In this document: positions 37,417-46,772 of the stretch, in pieces
Layout of the letters: every line of letters begins with the position of its first letter
Numbering within the stretch: the stretch's first letter is position 1
Source of the DNA: Fontibacterium subtropicum
Lineage (GTDB): Bacteria > Pseudomonadota > Alphaproteobacteria > Pelagibacterales > Pelagibacteraceae
Direction: 5' to 3'
Length of the DNA: 64,000 nucleotides
Assembly (NCBI GenBank): GCA_965235415.1
Contig: CBDDXD010000001.1
Span: 124,001 to 188,000, forward strand
Program-made: the position numbers and the translations under genes
The notes under the pieces: model-generated
The model's input: only the letters and a program-made list of their open reading frames with translations
Database searches by the model: none
Told to the model about the DNA's origin: nothing

Positions 37417-38250
37417 TTAATATTTTTTAAATTTAAAAGGATTTTCTGCGCTAACAAATTTTAAAAATATCTTAAAACCTTTTATATTGAATTTTTTACT
37501 TAAGCTTTTAGATAAATATTTTTGATAATCCAATGAAAGCTTATTAGCTTGGTTTCCAAAAATTTTGAAAATAATTGGTCTTGTACTAACTTGTTTAATG
37601 TATTTTATTTTAGGACGAAATCTCGAATAAACAGGAATTTTATTTTTATTTATTGCCTGCTGCAAAGCCTGATTTAAATCTTTATTATCATAATTTTTTC
37701 TTAAACGAGAATGTATGCTAATAACTTCATCAAATATTTTTTTAGGAAATTCTAATTTTAAAGAACAAATAGTAAATGGATCTGCTAGCAAAGCATCAGA
37801 AAATAAATTTTTTATATAATAAATATATTCATTTCTAATTTTTTTTAATTCATTCACTAAATCAATTTTGTTAATAACAAAAATTAGTCCTTTACCTTTA
37901 TCTAGTACTAATCTACAAATTTGTTTATCTGTTTTGGTAAATTCCTTGTCGGCTTCAATCATAAAAAGAACAACATCAGCAAGATAAATTGCTTTTAAAC
38001 TTTCTTTTGTAATGTATTGTTGCTCATCAGATTTTGATTTTGCTTTTCTTTTTAAACCTCCTGAGTCAATTAATTTAAAAGTTCTATTTTTGTATGAAAT
38101 ATTATCTATAAAAAGATCTGTTGTTGTTCCTGGTATTTCGCTAACAGGTGACAAATCCTTATTTAAAACTTTATTGAAAAAAGTAGATTTGCCCACATTT
38201 GGCTTTCCTACAATTGCAAGAGTTATAACTCCTGATGATATTTTATCCAT
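37417..38250 (-). CDS. der: Der/EngA-type GTPase with only one G domain
   Basis: Der normally has two tandem GTPase domains plus a KH-like domain (about 440-490 residues). Here there are only 277. The first G domain is missing: the protein starts MDKISSGVITLAIVGKPNVGKST, and the sequence after the P-loop (PGTTTD, LIDSGGLKRKAKS, EQQYITKESLKAI, NKIDLV) matches the second Der domain. The KH part is present (IKYIKQVSTRPIIFKIFGNQ to ENPFKFKKY). Upstream is bamB, whose stop overlaps the start (TAATG), so no hidden domain remains. The bamB-der order matches E. coli. Der is a 50S assembly GTPase. Confidence 0.82.
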   Translation of the reverse strand: MDKISSGVITLAIVGKPNVGKSTFFNKVLNKDLSPVSEIPGTTTDLFIDNISYKNRTFKLIDSGGLKRKAKSKSDEQQYITKESLKAIYLADVVLFMIEADKEFTKTDKQICRLVLDKGKGLIFVINKIDLVNELKKIRNEYIYYIKNLFSDALLADPFTICSLKLEFPKKIFDEVISIHSRLRKNYDNKDLNQALQQAINKNKIPVYSRFRPKIKYIKQVSTRPIIFKIFGNQANKLSLDYQKYLSKSLSKKFNIKGFKIFLKFVSAENPFKFKKY

Positions 38251-39549
38251 TAATTGAGTATTATTAATTCCGATGAGCGATTAAGGATAAATATTTTATT
38301 ATCAATTATAATCGGCGCTCTAGATAGATCACTATTAATTTTTTTATGGGTGACATATTTTCCATCATTTGCTGATATTTTATAAATATCTCCATTTGAA
38401 GATGTTGCATATAAATTATTTGAAGCAAGTAACAATCCATAATATTCTAGTAGAAACTTTCTTATCCTTTGATAGCTTAGCAAGATTTAAAGACCATAAA
38501 ATTGTTCCATTTAATTTATTAAAAGCAACAACGAAACCATTTTCTGTTAAGACAAATAAATATTTTTCAGTACTAATATGATTTTGAATTGATGATAATT
38601 TATAAGACCATTTTATTTCGCCTGTTTCGAGGTTAAAATTAAATAAATCACCACTATTAGATGAAACGTAAACATCTTTTTTATCAATTAAAATATTAGA
38701 AATCTTGAAAACTAAATTATTAGAAATGGTATTTTGAGATAAAATATTTTTAGTCCAAATTATAACTTGCTGATCTAAGTCAATTGCAGTGATATCCCCT
38801 AAATCATTAGAAAATAATAATTTATTATCATATAATGAGATATTACTTGATCTAGATGGTTTTATTAGACCAGATAAAGATTCAAAGCTCCATATTTTTT
38901 GACCATCTGCAGGATTGAAAGCATAAAGACGACTATTTTGGTTTACAACATACAAAACACCTTTATTAAAGTTAAGATGAGATGAAAATGGAATTCCGTA
39001 ATTTTGTTGCCAAACAATTTTTCCAACCTGAACATCAATTGAATAAATAAATCCTAAATTATCAGCTGCATATAAAACATCTCCATTTAAAAATAATGCA
39101 ATGTTTTTTGGATAATCATTATAAGAACTTTCGTATATTTTTAATTCCCAAATAACTTTCTGACTGATCGTATCAAATTTATAAATTTTTCCTTTTTCAT
39201 CGCTAAAGAAAACAAAATTTTCAAACACTAGTAATGAACCACTGTCATTATTCTTATTAACGTAGTCTCCAATACTCTTTTTAAAAATATCTTGAAATTT
39301 TCCTTCGTAAACTAAATGATCATAAAAATTGTTTGAAGAAAAATGTTCGTATGACCATTTTTTATTAAGCTGAGGTTGATTTAATTGTAATAAAGATCTA
39401 GCATCAACTTCCTTATCAAAAACATTATTTAAATCGAAAACATTTATTTTTTCCCCCTGTTTTTTAAAAATATCAAGATCTACTTTTTTATCCTTATCTG
39501 AAGAACATGAGTAAATTATTAAGGAAAAAAAAATTAAAAGTAATTTCAT
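38250..39549 (-). CDS. bamB: outer-membrane assembly lipoprotein BamB (one frameshift)
   Basis: Beta-propeller partner of BamA. The signal peptide LLLIFFSLIIYSCSS ends in a lipobox-like Cys (about residue 15). Repeated propeller blades with (K/G)xIxWxx motifs follow, for example GKIVWQQNYG, GQKIWSFESL, GEIKWSYKL and GTILWSLNL. The frame closes at 38416 after an aberrant tail (VSTRILWIVTCFK). Removing the C at 38457 (G on the coding strand) restores KDKKFLLEYYGLLLASNNLY through RSSELIILN to a stop at 38250, giving about 432 residues. This is a single-base insertion, either sequencing error or mutation. It lies between yfgM and der, as in E. coli. Confidence 0.85.
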
Positions 39550-40182
39550 TTATTTAATATCTTTAATTTTCTTTTCTAAATCTTTTTTAAAAATTTCTGG
39601 AATATCTGAAATTTTAATAGCCTGATCATAAATATCTTTTGCTTTAATTTTTTGCCCCTTGCTTAAATAAAAATCACCTAATATCTCTAATGACAAAACT
39701 CTCCATGGTGAATTTTTAAAATCACCTGGATTTAATAAACTTAAAAATTGCTGTTCGTCTAAATTTTCAAATTCTAACAAAGCTTTTTTTATTTTAAATA
39801 AATCTTTGTCATTTTTTTCTATATTAGACTTAATTGCAAAATCTAAAATTGAGATTAGCTCATTTTTATTTTCTTTTGATAACTCTAATAATTTTGAAAT
39901 TGCTAATACTTTGTGGAGATTAATTTTAGCTTCTTTTAAAATTTCTAATCTTTCTTTTGCTTCATTAATTTTTTTATCATTAATAAGACTTAAAATTATT
40001 ACATATTCCTGAGTATACTTTTTTGCTCTATTTTCATAAATAATATTTTTAACAACTGTAAAAATTATAATAAAAAAAAATATAGAAAAAATGATAATAA
40101 ATATAAATTTATATTTTTTAATAAAATTTAAAAATCTATCTTGTTTTAAGTCATCATCTATTTCATTAAAAATTTGATTCAT
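39550..40182 (-). CDS. YfgM-like membrane-anchored TPR protein
   Basis: A 210-residue protein with one membrane segment (about residues 25-47, FIFIIIFSIFFFIIIFTVV) after a short cytoplasmic start. A helical TPR-like region follows (ALLEFENLDEQ, LEILGDFYLSKGQKIKAKDIYDQAI), ending in a charged tail. The yfgM-bamB-der order is conserved in proteobacteria, and E. coli YfgM is a periplasmic chaperone-network member near SecYEG. The gene overlaps panB by 4 bases and bamB follows directly. Confidence 0.8.
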   Translation of the reverse strand: MNQIFNEIDDDLKQDRFLNFIKKYKFIFIIIFSIFFFIIIFTVVKNIIYENRAKKYTQEYVIILSLINDKKINEAKERLEILKEAKINLHKVLAISKLLELSKENKNELISILDFAIKSNIEKNDKDLFKIKKALLEFENLDEQQFLSLLNPGDFKNSPWRVLSLEILGDFYLSKGQKIKAKDIYDQAIKISDIPEIFKKDLEKKIKDIK

Positions 40183-40979
40183 GAAATTTGATACATATTT
40201 TTAATATTTGGAAAATTATTATTTTTTAAATCTTTTACAAATTTTTTTATACAAATCTCTGTTCTAGCCTTAAAATTATCGTACATTTTAACAAACTTAG
40301 GTGGTTTTTCTGAAAATCCTAAAAGATCTTCTGTAACTAAGATTTGTCCATCACATCTGTCTGAGGCACCAATTCCAATAGTTGGAATATTAATACTCTC
40401 ATTAATCTTATCAGCTAGATCTTTAATAACACACTCTACTACCACTGAAAAAGCGCCTGCTTTTTCTATAAATATTGAGTCTTTGATAATTTGATTAAAA
40501 CCAAAATAATCTTTTCCTTTTACTCTATAATCAGAATTTTTTTTTACACTTTGCGGTAATAAGCCTACGTGCCCCATCACTGGAATATTATTATTAACTA
40601 AATATTTAATAGTTTTATAAACTTTAACTCCACCTTCAACTTTAACTGCATCACATTTAGTCTCTTTAATAATCTTTTTTGCATTTTTTAGTGCTATTTT
40701 GGGATTACTTTCGTAAGTCCCAATTGGCATATCGACGACTAATAAACTTTTGCTGACACCTCTCCTTACTGCTTTTCCATGCATAATCATCATTTCTAGA
40801 GTAACTTCTCTTGTAGACTTCATTCCATGCAACACCATACCTAAAGAATCTCCAACCAAAATTACATCACAATATTTATCTAAAATTTCAGCCATTGGGG
40901 TTGTATAAGCGGTTAAGCATACGAGTGGTTTTTTAAATTTTTTTAACTTAATATTATTTATAGATAATTTTTTTTTCAT
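40179..40979 (-). CDS. panB: 3-methyl-2-oxobutanoate hydroxymethyltransferase
   Basis: First pantothenate step, adding a hydroxymethyl group from methylene-tetrahydrofolate to ketoisovalerate. Key parts: CLTAYTTPMAEILDKYCDVILVGDSLGMVLHG (about 22-53), the Mg-binding Asp/Glu in KVEGGVKV and VVVECV, and GIGASDRCDGQILVTEDLLG. I start at ATG 40979 (266 residues), five bases after the restored guaA stop. An upstream ATG at 40994 would overlap the guaA tail. Confidence 0.93.
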   Translation of the reverse strand: MKKKLSINNIKLKKFKKPLVCLTAYTTPMAEILDKYCDVILVGDSLGMVLHGMKSTREVTLEMMIMHGKAVRRGVSKSLLVVDMPIGTYESNPKIALKNAKKIIKETKCDAVKVEGGVKVYKTIKYLVNNNIPVMGHVGLLPQSVKKNSDYRVKGKDYFGFNQIIKDSIFIEKAGAFSVVVECVIKDLADKINESINIPTIGIGASDRCDGQILVTEDLLGFSEKPPKFVKMYDNFKARTEICIKKFVKDLKNNNFPNIKNMYQIS

Positions 40980-40984
40980 AAATT

Positions 40985-42548
40985 TTATTCCCATTCAATC
41001 GTTGCAGGAGGTTTAGAAGTAATATCATAAACAACTCTGTTTATACCCTTTAACATTATTAACAATCTTATTGGAAATTTCTGCTAAATCTTTGTTTTTA
41101 AAATTAAAAAAATCTGCTGTCATTCCATCTTGAGAGGTAACCGCCCTTAATGAACAAACAAATTCATATGTCTTGGAATCGCCCATAACTCCTACTGTCT
41201 TGATTGGTAAAAGCACAGTAAAGGCTTGCCAAATTTTTTTGTAAAGATTTCTTTTCTTTAATTCGTTAATAAAAATATTATCTGCTTCTTGTAAAATTTT
41301 AACTTTAATTTTATCAATTTTTCCAGGAATTCTAATTGCTAAACCTGGACCAGGAAAAGGATGTCTATAAATGATTTCTTTCGAAAGCTTTAGACTAAGA
41401 CCTATTTTTCTCACCTCATCTTTGAACAACTCTCTAAATGGTTCCACTAATTTAAATTTCATTTTTTTTGGCAAACCTCCAACATTATGATGCGATTTAA
41501 TCACTGATGACGGTCCTCCATGATGACTCTGACTTTCAATAACATCAGGATATAATGTTCCTTGTGCTAAATATTTAATTTTTTTGAATTTTTTAGACTC
41601 TCTTTCAAAAATTTTTATAAAAATTTTACCAATAATTTTTCTTTTAGTTTCTGGATCTGTAACATTTTTTAAAGCATTTAAAAAAATTGAAGAAGCGTCA
41701 ACATAATTTAATTTGACTTTATAATTTTTTCTAAAAACATTAATTACTTCTAATGCTTCATTTTTTCTTAACAGTCCTGTATTTATAAAAAAACAGTGCA
41801 ATTTTTTTCCAATGGCTTTATATAATAAGGCCGCTAATACGCTACTATCAACACCTCCTGACAATGCGCATAAGACATTGTCATCACCAACTTCAGATTT
41901 TATATTTTTTATTAAATAGTTTATTTGATTTTTTGAGTTCCAATTCTTTTTTAATTTACAAATATTAAATAAGAAGTTCTTAAATAAAATACTTCCTTTA
42001 TCTGTATGAATTACTTCTGGGTGAAATTGAACTCCAAATATTTTTTTTTTTAAATTCTGTATTATTGTATATTTATATTCAGCACTTGAAGCTATACCTT
42101 GAAATCCTTTTGGTATTTTTATTACTACATCATTATGGTTCATCCATACTTGTGTTTTTTTATCTTTGTTAAAAAAATTTTTTGTTAAAATTGATGATTT
42201 ATTACTAAAAATATCACATCTACCAAATTCACTCTTTTTATAATTCTTAACTAAACCACCTAATTCTTTTGCTAATAACTGATGTCCGTAACAGATACCA
42301 AGGATAGGTTTATTGAAATATAATATTTGTTTTGGAATTCCTAAATATGAAGTTTTAGTAATTGATAAGGGACCACCTGATAAAATAAGTCCTTTTAAAT
42401 TAGATTCATTTTTTAAATATTTAGTTTTATAACAACTAATAATTTCACAATAAACACCTAACTCTCTAATTCTTCGAGCAATAAGTTGAGTGGTTTGAGA
42501 TCCGTAATCAATTATAATTATTTTATCTGTATTTAAAATTTCCTTCAT
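40985..42548 (-). CDS. guaA: GMP synthase (C-terminal frameshift)
   Basis: Amidates XMP to GMP. The glutaminase domain has ILSGGPLS, the Cys nucleophile GICYGHQLL and FHPEV. The ATP-pyrophosphatase domain has ALSGGVDSSVLAALL (about 227-241). The C-terminal dimerisation part has KTVGVMGDSKTYEF. In the sequence as given the frame ends at 41025 with an aberrant YKQSCL. Removing the A at 41045 restores the universal GMP-synthase end INRVVYDITSKPPATIEWE with a stop at 40985-40987 and about 520 residues. The missing tail contributes to the XMP site, so a true mutation would probably inactivate the enzyme. Confidence 0.92.
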
Positions 42549-42970
42549 TACTTCTTATCGATTATAATCATTTTCGATAAATCGTTCTTCTTTGAACATA
42601 ATTCTTTGCACACCTTTGAAAAAACTAAATTACTTTCTTGTGCCTTCTTGAAATCACCTTCTTCAATATTTAGTAATATTTTCAAATATAGAGCTTCCTC
42701 ATTTTTGGGATTTAAAACTAAAACTGTATCTAAGTAATTTTTTTGCTGATTATTGTCTTTATTAATTGACGATATTTTTGCTAAATATAAATATGATTTC
42801 TCATTTTTTATATTAAACACAATATCTTTTTCAAAAAAATATTTTGCTTCTTTATAATTATTTTGGTTAAAAAAATTTAAGCCCTGATTAAAATAATCAA
42901 GATTTGCAGCATAACTTTTTATATCTAGGAACAAAAATATTAATAAAAAATATTTATAATATTTTTTCAT
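42548..42970 (-). CDS. exported TPR-repeat protein
   Basis: A 140-residue protein with a signal peptide (YYKYFLLIFLFLDIKSYAA). TPR-like helices follow: YFNQGLNFFNQNNYKEAKYFFE (about 26-47), SYLYLAKISSINKDNNQQKNYL and ALYLKILLNIEEGDFKKAQE. Two cysteines (KVCKELCSK, about 121-125) near the end could form a disulfide in the periplasm. It is wedged between guaB (2-base gap) and guaA (TAATG overlap), so it is in the guanine operon, but its function is unknown. Confidence 0.7.
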   Translation of the reverse strand: MKKYYKYFLLIFLFLDIKSYAANLDYFNQGLNFFNQNNYKEAKYFFEKDIVFNIKNEKSYLYLAKISSINKDNNQQKNYLDTVLVLNPKNEEALYLKILLNIEEGDFKKAQESNLVFSKVCKELCSKKNDLSKMIIIDKK

Positions 42971-42972
42971 AA

Positions 42973-44427
42973 TTAGCTTTCAAATGGATAATTGGGCGAC
43001 TGTTTTGTAATTTGAATATCGTGCACATGACTTTCTTTTAATCCTGAATTTGTAATTTTAACAAATTTTGCTTTTTTCTTTAATTCTAAAATATTTTTAG
43101 CCCCAACATAACCCATGGATGCTTTTAATCCTCCAATAAGTTGATGAATAACTGTTCTAACAGGTCCTTTATATGGAACTCTTCCTTCAATTCCTTCAGG
43201 GACTAATTTTAACGAATCACTAATTTCTTGCTGAAAATATCTATCAGCAGATCCTCTGGACATTGCTCCGATAGAACCCATACCTCTATAAGATTTATAA
43301 CTTCTTCCTTGATAATAAAAAACATCCCCTGGACTTTCTTCTGTTCCTGCAAATAACGATCCTATCATTACAGCATCTGCTCCCGCTCCTATAGCTTTAG
43401 CAATATCACCTGAATATCTTATTCCACCATCTGCTATAATTTTAATTTTTTTATTTTTAATTGCTTTTGCAACATTATATATCGCTGTAAATTGAGGAAC
43501 TCCTACGCCAGCAACAATTCTTGTGGTACAAATAGATCCTGGACCTATTCCAACTTTTACTACGTCTGCTCCATAATCAACTAGTGCCTTTGCTCCTTCT
43601 GCAGTAGCTATATTTCCAGCTATAATAGTTATCCTAATATTTTTTTTAATATTCTCCAATGTTTTTAAGACAGAAACCGAATGACCATGGGCTGTGTCCA
43701 GAACAATTACATCTGCCCCGGCCTCTGCTAACTTTTGTGCTCTTTGATAACTTTCTTGTCCGGTTCCAACTGCTGCTGCAACTAATAACGAACCTTTTTT
43801 ATCTTTAGCTGCCTCTGGATAAATTTGAGACTTTTGAATATCTTTTACAGTAATAAGACCTTTGCATTTAAAATTATTATCTACAATAATTAATTTTTCT
43901 ATTTTATTTTTAAATAAGATTTTTTTTGCTTCTGTTAATGATGTTCCAACTTTTGCTGTAACTAGATCTTTAGTCATTAAATCCTTAACTTTAATTTTTT
44001 TATCATTTACAAATCTAACGTCCCGATTTGTTAAAATTCCAACTAATTTTAGATTTTTATTTACTACTAAAATTCCTGATATCTTGTGGTTTTTCATTAA
44101 TTCTGTTGCTTCAAGCAACGTGGCTTCTGCATTAATCGTAATAGGATCAATAACCATTCCAGACTCAAATCTTTTAACTAATTTAATTTGGTTTACCTGA
44201 TCATCGATACTCATATTTTTATGAATACATGCCATTCCACCAGATTGAGCCATGGCTATTGCCAATTTATATTCTGAAACAGTATCCATTGCAGAAGCAA
44301 TTAGAGGTATTCCAAGTGTTACGGTTGGTGATAATTGAGTGGAAACTAAAGTCTCTTTAGGTAAAACAGAAGAATACCTTGGTTCAAGTAAGACATCGTC
44401 AAAAGTTAATGCTTCAAGGATTTCCAT
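42973..44427 (-). CDS. guaB: inosine-5'-monophosphate dehydrogenase
   Basis: Oxidises IMP to XMP. TFDDVLLEPRYSSVLP begins the barrel. Two CBS domains are inserted (about 93-205). The catalytic Cys loop GPGSICTTRIVAGVG (about 298-312) and the flap near YRGMGSIGAM (about 378-387) are intact. At 484 residues the length is normal. With guaA two genes downstream it makes the GMP branch of purine synthesis. Confidence 0.97.
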   Translation of the reverse strand: MEILEALTFDDVLLEPRYSSVLPKETLVSTQLSPTVTLGIPLIASAMDTVSEYKLAIAMAQSGGMACIHKNMSIDDQVNQIKLVKRFESGMVIDPITINAEATLLEATELMKNHKISGILVVNKNLKLVGILTNRDVRFVNDKKIKVKDLMTKDLVTAKVGTSLTEAKKILFKNKIEKLIIVDNNFKCKGLITVKDIQKSQIYPEAAKDKKGSLLVAAAVGTGQESYQRAQKLAEAGADVIVLDTAHGHSVSVLKTLENIKKNIRITIIAGNIATAEGAKALVDYGADVVKVGIGPGSICTTRIVAGVGVPQFTAIYNVAKAIKNKKIKIIADGGIRYSGDIAKAIGAGADAVMIGSLFAGTEESPGDVFYYQGRSYKSYRGMGSIGAMSRGSADRYFQQEISDSLKLVPEGIEGRVPYKGPVRTVIHQLIGGLKASMGYVGAKNILELKKKAKFVKITNSGLKESHVHDIQITKQSPNYPFES

Positions 44428-44457
44428 ATATAAATTTATTATATTAAAAATCTGAAG

Positions 44458-45132
44458 TCAAATAGTTTTTAAATTACTACATAACAAATACATTTCCCTA
44501 GATTCTTTTCTGCTAGAATCTGGTTTAATTCTTTCTATATTTTTAAATGAATCTTTAGCATTTCTAATTAAAATGTTTTCATCTTTTCCACTAAAAATTT
44601 TTACTAATAAAAAAGACTTTGGTTTCAAAATGACTTTAGATAAATTTACAACATTTAATGCTATAGAATTAGTTTTTATTGCATCTAAGTCTTTGTTTCC
44701 TGTTGTATTAACAGCCATATCAGACAATACAACATCTACTTTATTATTATGAAAAAAATTATTAACGAAATTAAAAAAGTCAGATTCGTTAAAATCTTTC
44801 TTATAAAAAAAGATATTATCAATTTTATCCATATCTAAAATATCTATAGATAAATTTTTACCATTCTTATTAATCTCTGAACAAACTTGAGACCATCCTC
44901 CTGGTGCGCTGCCTAAATCAATAATATTTAAATTATTTTTTAAAAATTGAAATTTTTTATTAATTTCTATAAGTTTAAAAGCTGATCTAGATCTATACCC
45001 TTTTAATTTAGCTAATTTCGTATAAGGATCTTTAAATTGTCGAGTAATCCAATTCTTAGAACTTGCCGTTAAATTTTTATTTTTAAATTTTTTCAAAGTT
45101 ACTTTGTGAATCTGATATTCTTTCGAATCCAA
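44458..45132 (-). CDS. rlmE: 23S rRNA 2'-O-ribose U2552 methyltransferase
   Basis: RrmJ/FtsJ-type methyltransferase. GYRSRSAFKLIEINKKF (about 44-60) holds the first catalytic Lys, IIDLGSAPGGWSQVC (about 70-84) the SAM motif, and VVLSDMAVNTTGNKDLD the Asp. The second Lys is in FLLVKIFSG and the final Glu is near the C-terminus. The start is uncertain: TTG 45132 overlaps the upstream glycosyltransferase by 34 bases, while TTG 45096 lies 2 bases after its stop and gives 212 residues. Neither has a good ribosome-binding sequence. Confidence 0.92.
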   Translation of the reverse strand: MDSKEYQIHKVTLKKFKNKNLTASSKNWITRQFKDPYTKLAKLKGYRSRSAFKLIEINKKFQFLKNNLNIIDLGSAPGGWSQVCSEINKNGKNLSIDILDMDKIDNIFFYKKDFNESDFFNFVNNFFHNNKVDVVLSDMAVNTTGNKDLDAIKTNSIALNVVNLSKVILKPKSFLLVKIFSGKDENILIRNAKDSFKNIERIKPDSSRKESREMYLLCSNLKTI

Positions 45133-45998
45133 TTATTATTTAACGACATTACATCTAATAATTTATTTTTATTAAATCTATATTCATCATATTTTTTACC
45201 TGCCAAATGAATAATACCTATTCTATGATGAGGGAGGTAAGGTTCTACGTAAGTATTTTTAATCTCATCAAATTTAATATTTTCAATCAAAAACCAATTA
45301 CAATAAGTGGGTAAAATTTGAACTTTTAATTGATCACAATAAATAGTTACATTCATTGCTATCTGTTCAGAACCAAAAATTCTTCCTTTTTTTAAAGCTA
45401 ATCTTAAATTCTTTTGCCAAACTAACCAATGTGGAGCATCATTTTCCAAACAAAATACTCCAATATTCAAATGCGGCTTTAGAGCAACCTCTCTAGATAT
45501 TTGATTTGAAAAACCAGAACTTTTAGCGTGTTTATAGTTTTGTGATCTTATAAAAGCGATGTTGCTAAATATCCAATCGGCTCTTAAAACTCTTCCATAA
45601 GCTCTATCTGCAGATGAAGATATTGATAAAGTTTGATTATTACTTCCTTTAAAATAAAGTTCAACAGCTGACCAATCATTTACCCATGCATCAGCATCAA
45701 TCCAAAGATATTTTTTAAACCCCGGAAAATAATCTGGTAAAAAAGCTCTGGATACCTGACTCTTAAGCCACTCTCTTCCTTGAATTTTATACTCAGGAAC
45801 CTCTATATCCCATTTTGCTTTAACAATCTTGTATACTTTATTTTCTAAAATCTTAACTTGATCTGGCTCAAGTCCTGCATCTAAAATACAAATTGAAACA
45901 CTTTCACTTTCTTTAAAACTTAATACTGAATCAATTAATTCATTTAAAAGCTCAAAATACTTAGAGTCCGCTAGAGATACTATTGCTCTATCTTTCAT
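45099..45998 (-). CDS. putative glycosyltransferase (GT-A fold, DxD)
   Basis: A 299-residue soluble protein. It begins RAIVSLADSKYFELLNELIDSVL and has a Rossmann-like first half. YLWIDADAWV (about 90-99) has a DxD motif that binds metal and a nucleotide-sugar, as in GT8-like families. Later parts, HLNIGVFCLENDAPHW (about 178-193) and RIFGSEQIAMNV (about 208-219), resemble the acceptor side of retaining GT-A enzymes. The sugar and acceptor are unknown. It overlaps pssA by 4 bases (ATGA), which hints at coupling to envelope lipid synthesis but proves nothing. Confidence 0.6.
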   Translation of the reverse strand: MKDRAIVSLADSKYFELLNELIDSVLSFKESESVSICILDAGLEPDQVKILENKVYKIVKAKWDIEVPEYKIQGREWLKSQVSRAFLPDYFPGFKKYLWIDADAWVNDWSAVELYFKGSNNQTLSISSSADRAYGRVLRADWIFSNIAFIRSQNYKHAKSSGFSNQISREVALKPHLNIGVFCLENDAPHWLVWQKNLRLALKKGRIFGSEQIAMNVTIYCDQLKVQILPTYCNWFLIENIKFDEIKNTYVEPYLPHHRIGIIHLAGKKYDEYRFNKNKLLDVMSLNNNWIRKNIRFTK

Positions 45999-46753
45999 AT
46001 AAAATCTTCAGAAATTAAGCTATCAGAAGTTTTTGAAGATCTTTTTTTTATAATTTTAAAATGAACAAAACTAATTGGTATCAAAGATAAATAAAAACAT
46101 CCTGTTACTAAAAGAGTGTTAAAAGGATAATTAATTAAAAAACCAAAATAAGCAGCAATTAATAATAATAAAAATATTAAGAAAGGTCTGCTTACTTTTA
46201 TTCCTTTTAGTGAATAAGTTGGAATTTTACTAATCATTAAAAATGTTGAAGCTATTACAAAAATTATAGACAATTTTTTATAATCATAATTTGAAGCAAA
46301 ATCGCTTAAAAATAAAATTAGTGGCAAAAGTAATATTCCCGCTCCCGCTGGTGAGGGCACGCCAGTAAAGAAGTTTTCCCTCCATTTTTCATTTATTATT
46401 TTTGTACCTAAGTTAAATCTTGCTAACCTCAAGCAACATGCAACTGAATGAAATAACACCAACAACCAACCAACATTCCCTAAATCTTTTAAAATCCATA
46501 TATAAACTGTAATCGCTGGTGCTACTCCAAAATTAATAAAATCAATCAAAGAGTCTAATTCAGCCCCAAATTTAGAGGTTCCTTTTATTAATCTTGCAAT
46601 TCTACCATCCATAGTATCAACAATTGAAGCAATGGTAATTGCAATAACTGCATAATCAAATTGAGAATTAAGCGCAAATTTAATTGAACTAATTCCAACA
46701 CATAAACCTAAAATACTTATAATACTTGGTATGACATATCTTGGATGAATCAT
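45995..46753 (-). CDS. pssA: CDP-diacylglycerol-serine O-phosphatidyltransferase
   Basis: A membrane protein with about six hydrophobic helices. The CDP-alcohol phosphatidyltransferase motif DG-x2-AR-x8-G-x3-D-x3-D is present as MDGRIARL...FGAELDSLIDF (about 48-69). SAGxPSPAG-like TGVPSPAGAGILLLPL lies near residue 130. The neighbour psd (20-base gap upstream) makes it the serine, not the choline or glycerol, enzyme. Together they make phosphatidylethanolamine. Confidence 0.93.
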   Translation of the reverse strand: MIHPRYVIPSIISILGLCVGISSIKFALNSQFDYAVIAITIASIVDTMDGRIARLIKGTSKFGAELDSLIDFINFGVAPAITVYIWILKDLGNVGWLLVLFHSVACCLRLARFNLGTKIINEKWRENFFTGVPSPAGAGILLLPLILFLSDFASNYDYKKLSIIFVIASTFLMISKIPTYSLKGIKVSRPFLIFLLLLIAAYFGFLINYPFNTLLVTGCFYLSLIPISFVHFKIIKKRSSKTSDSLISEDFI

Positions 46754-46772
46754 TTTAAATGAAATATATTAT

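Noticed and set aside
38416..38581. Short plus-strand frame across the bamB frameshift
   Set aside because: It is antisense to bamB, has no ribosome-binding sequence, and its translation is composed of reversed bamB codons.
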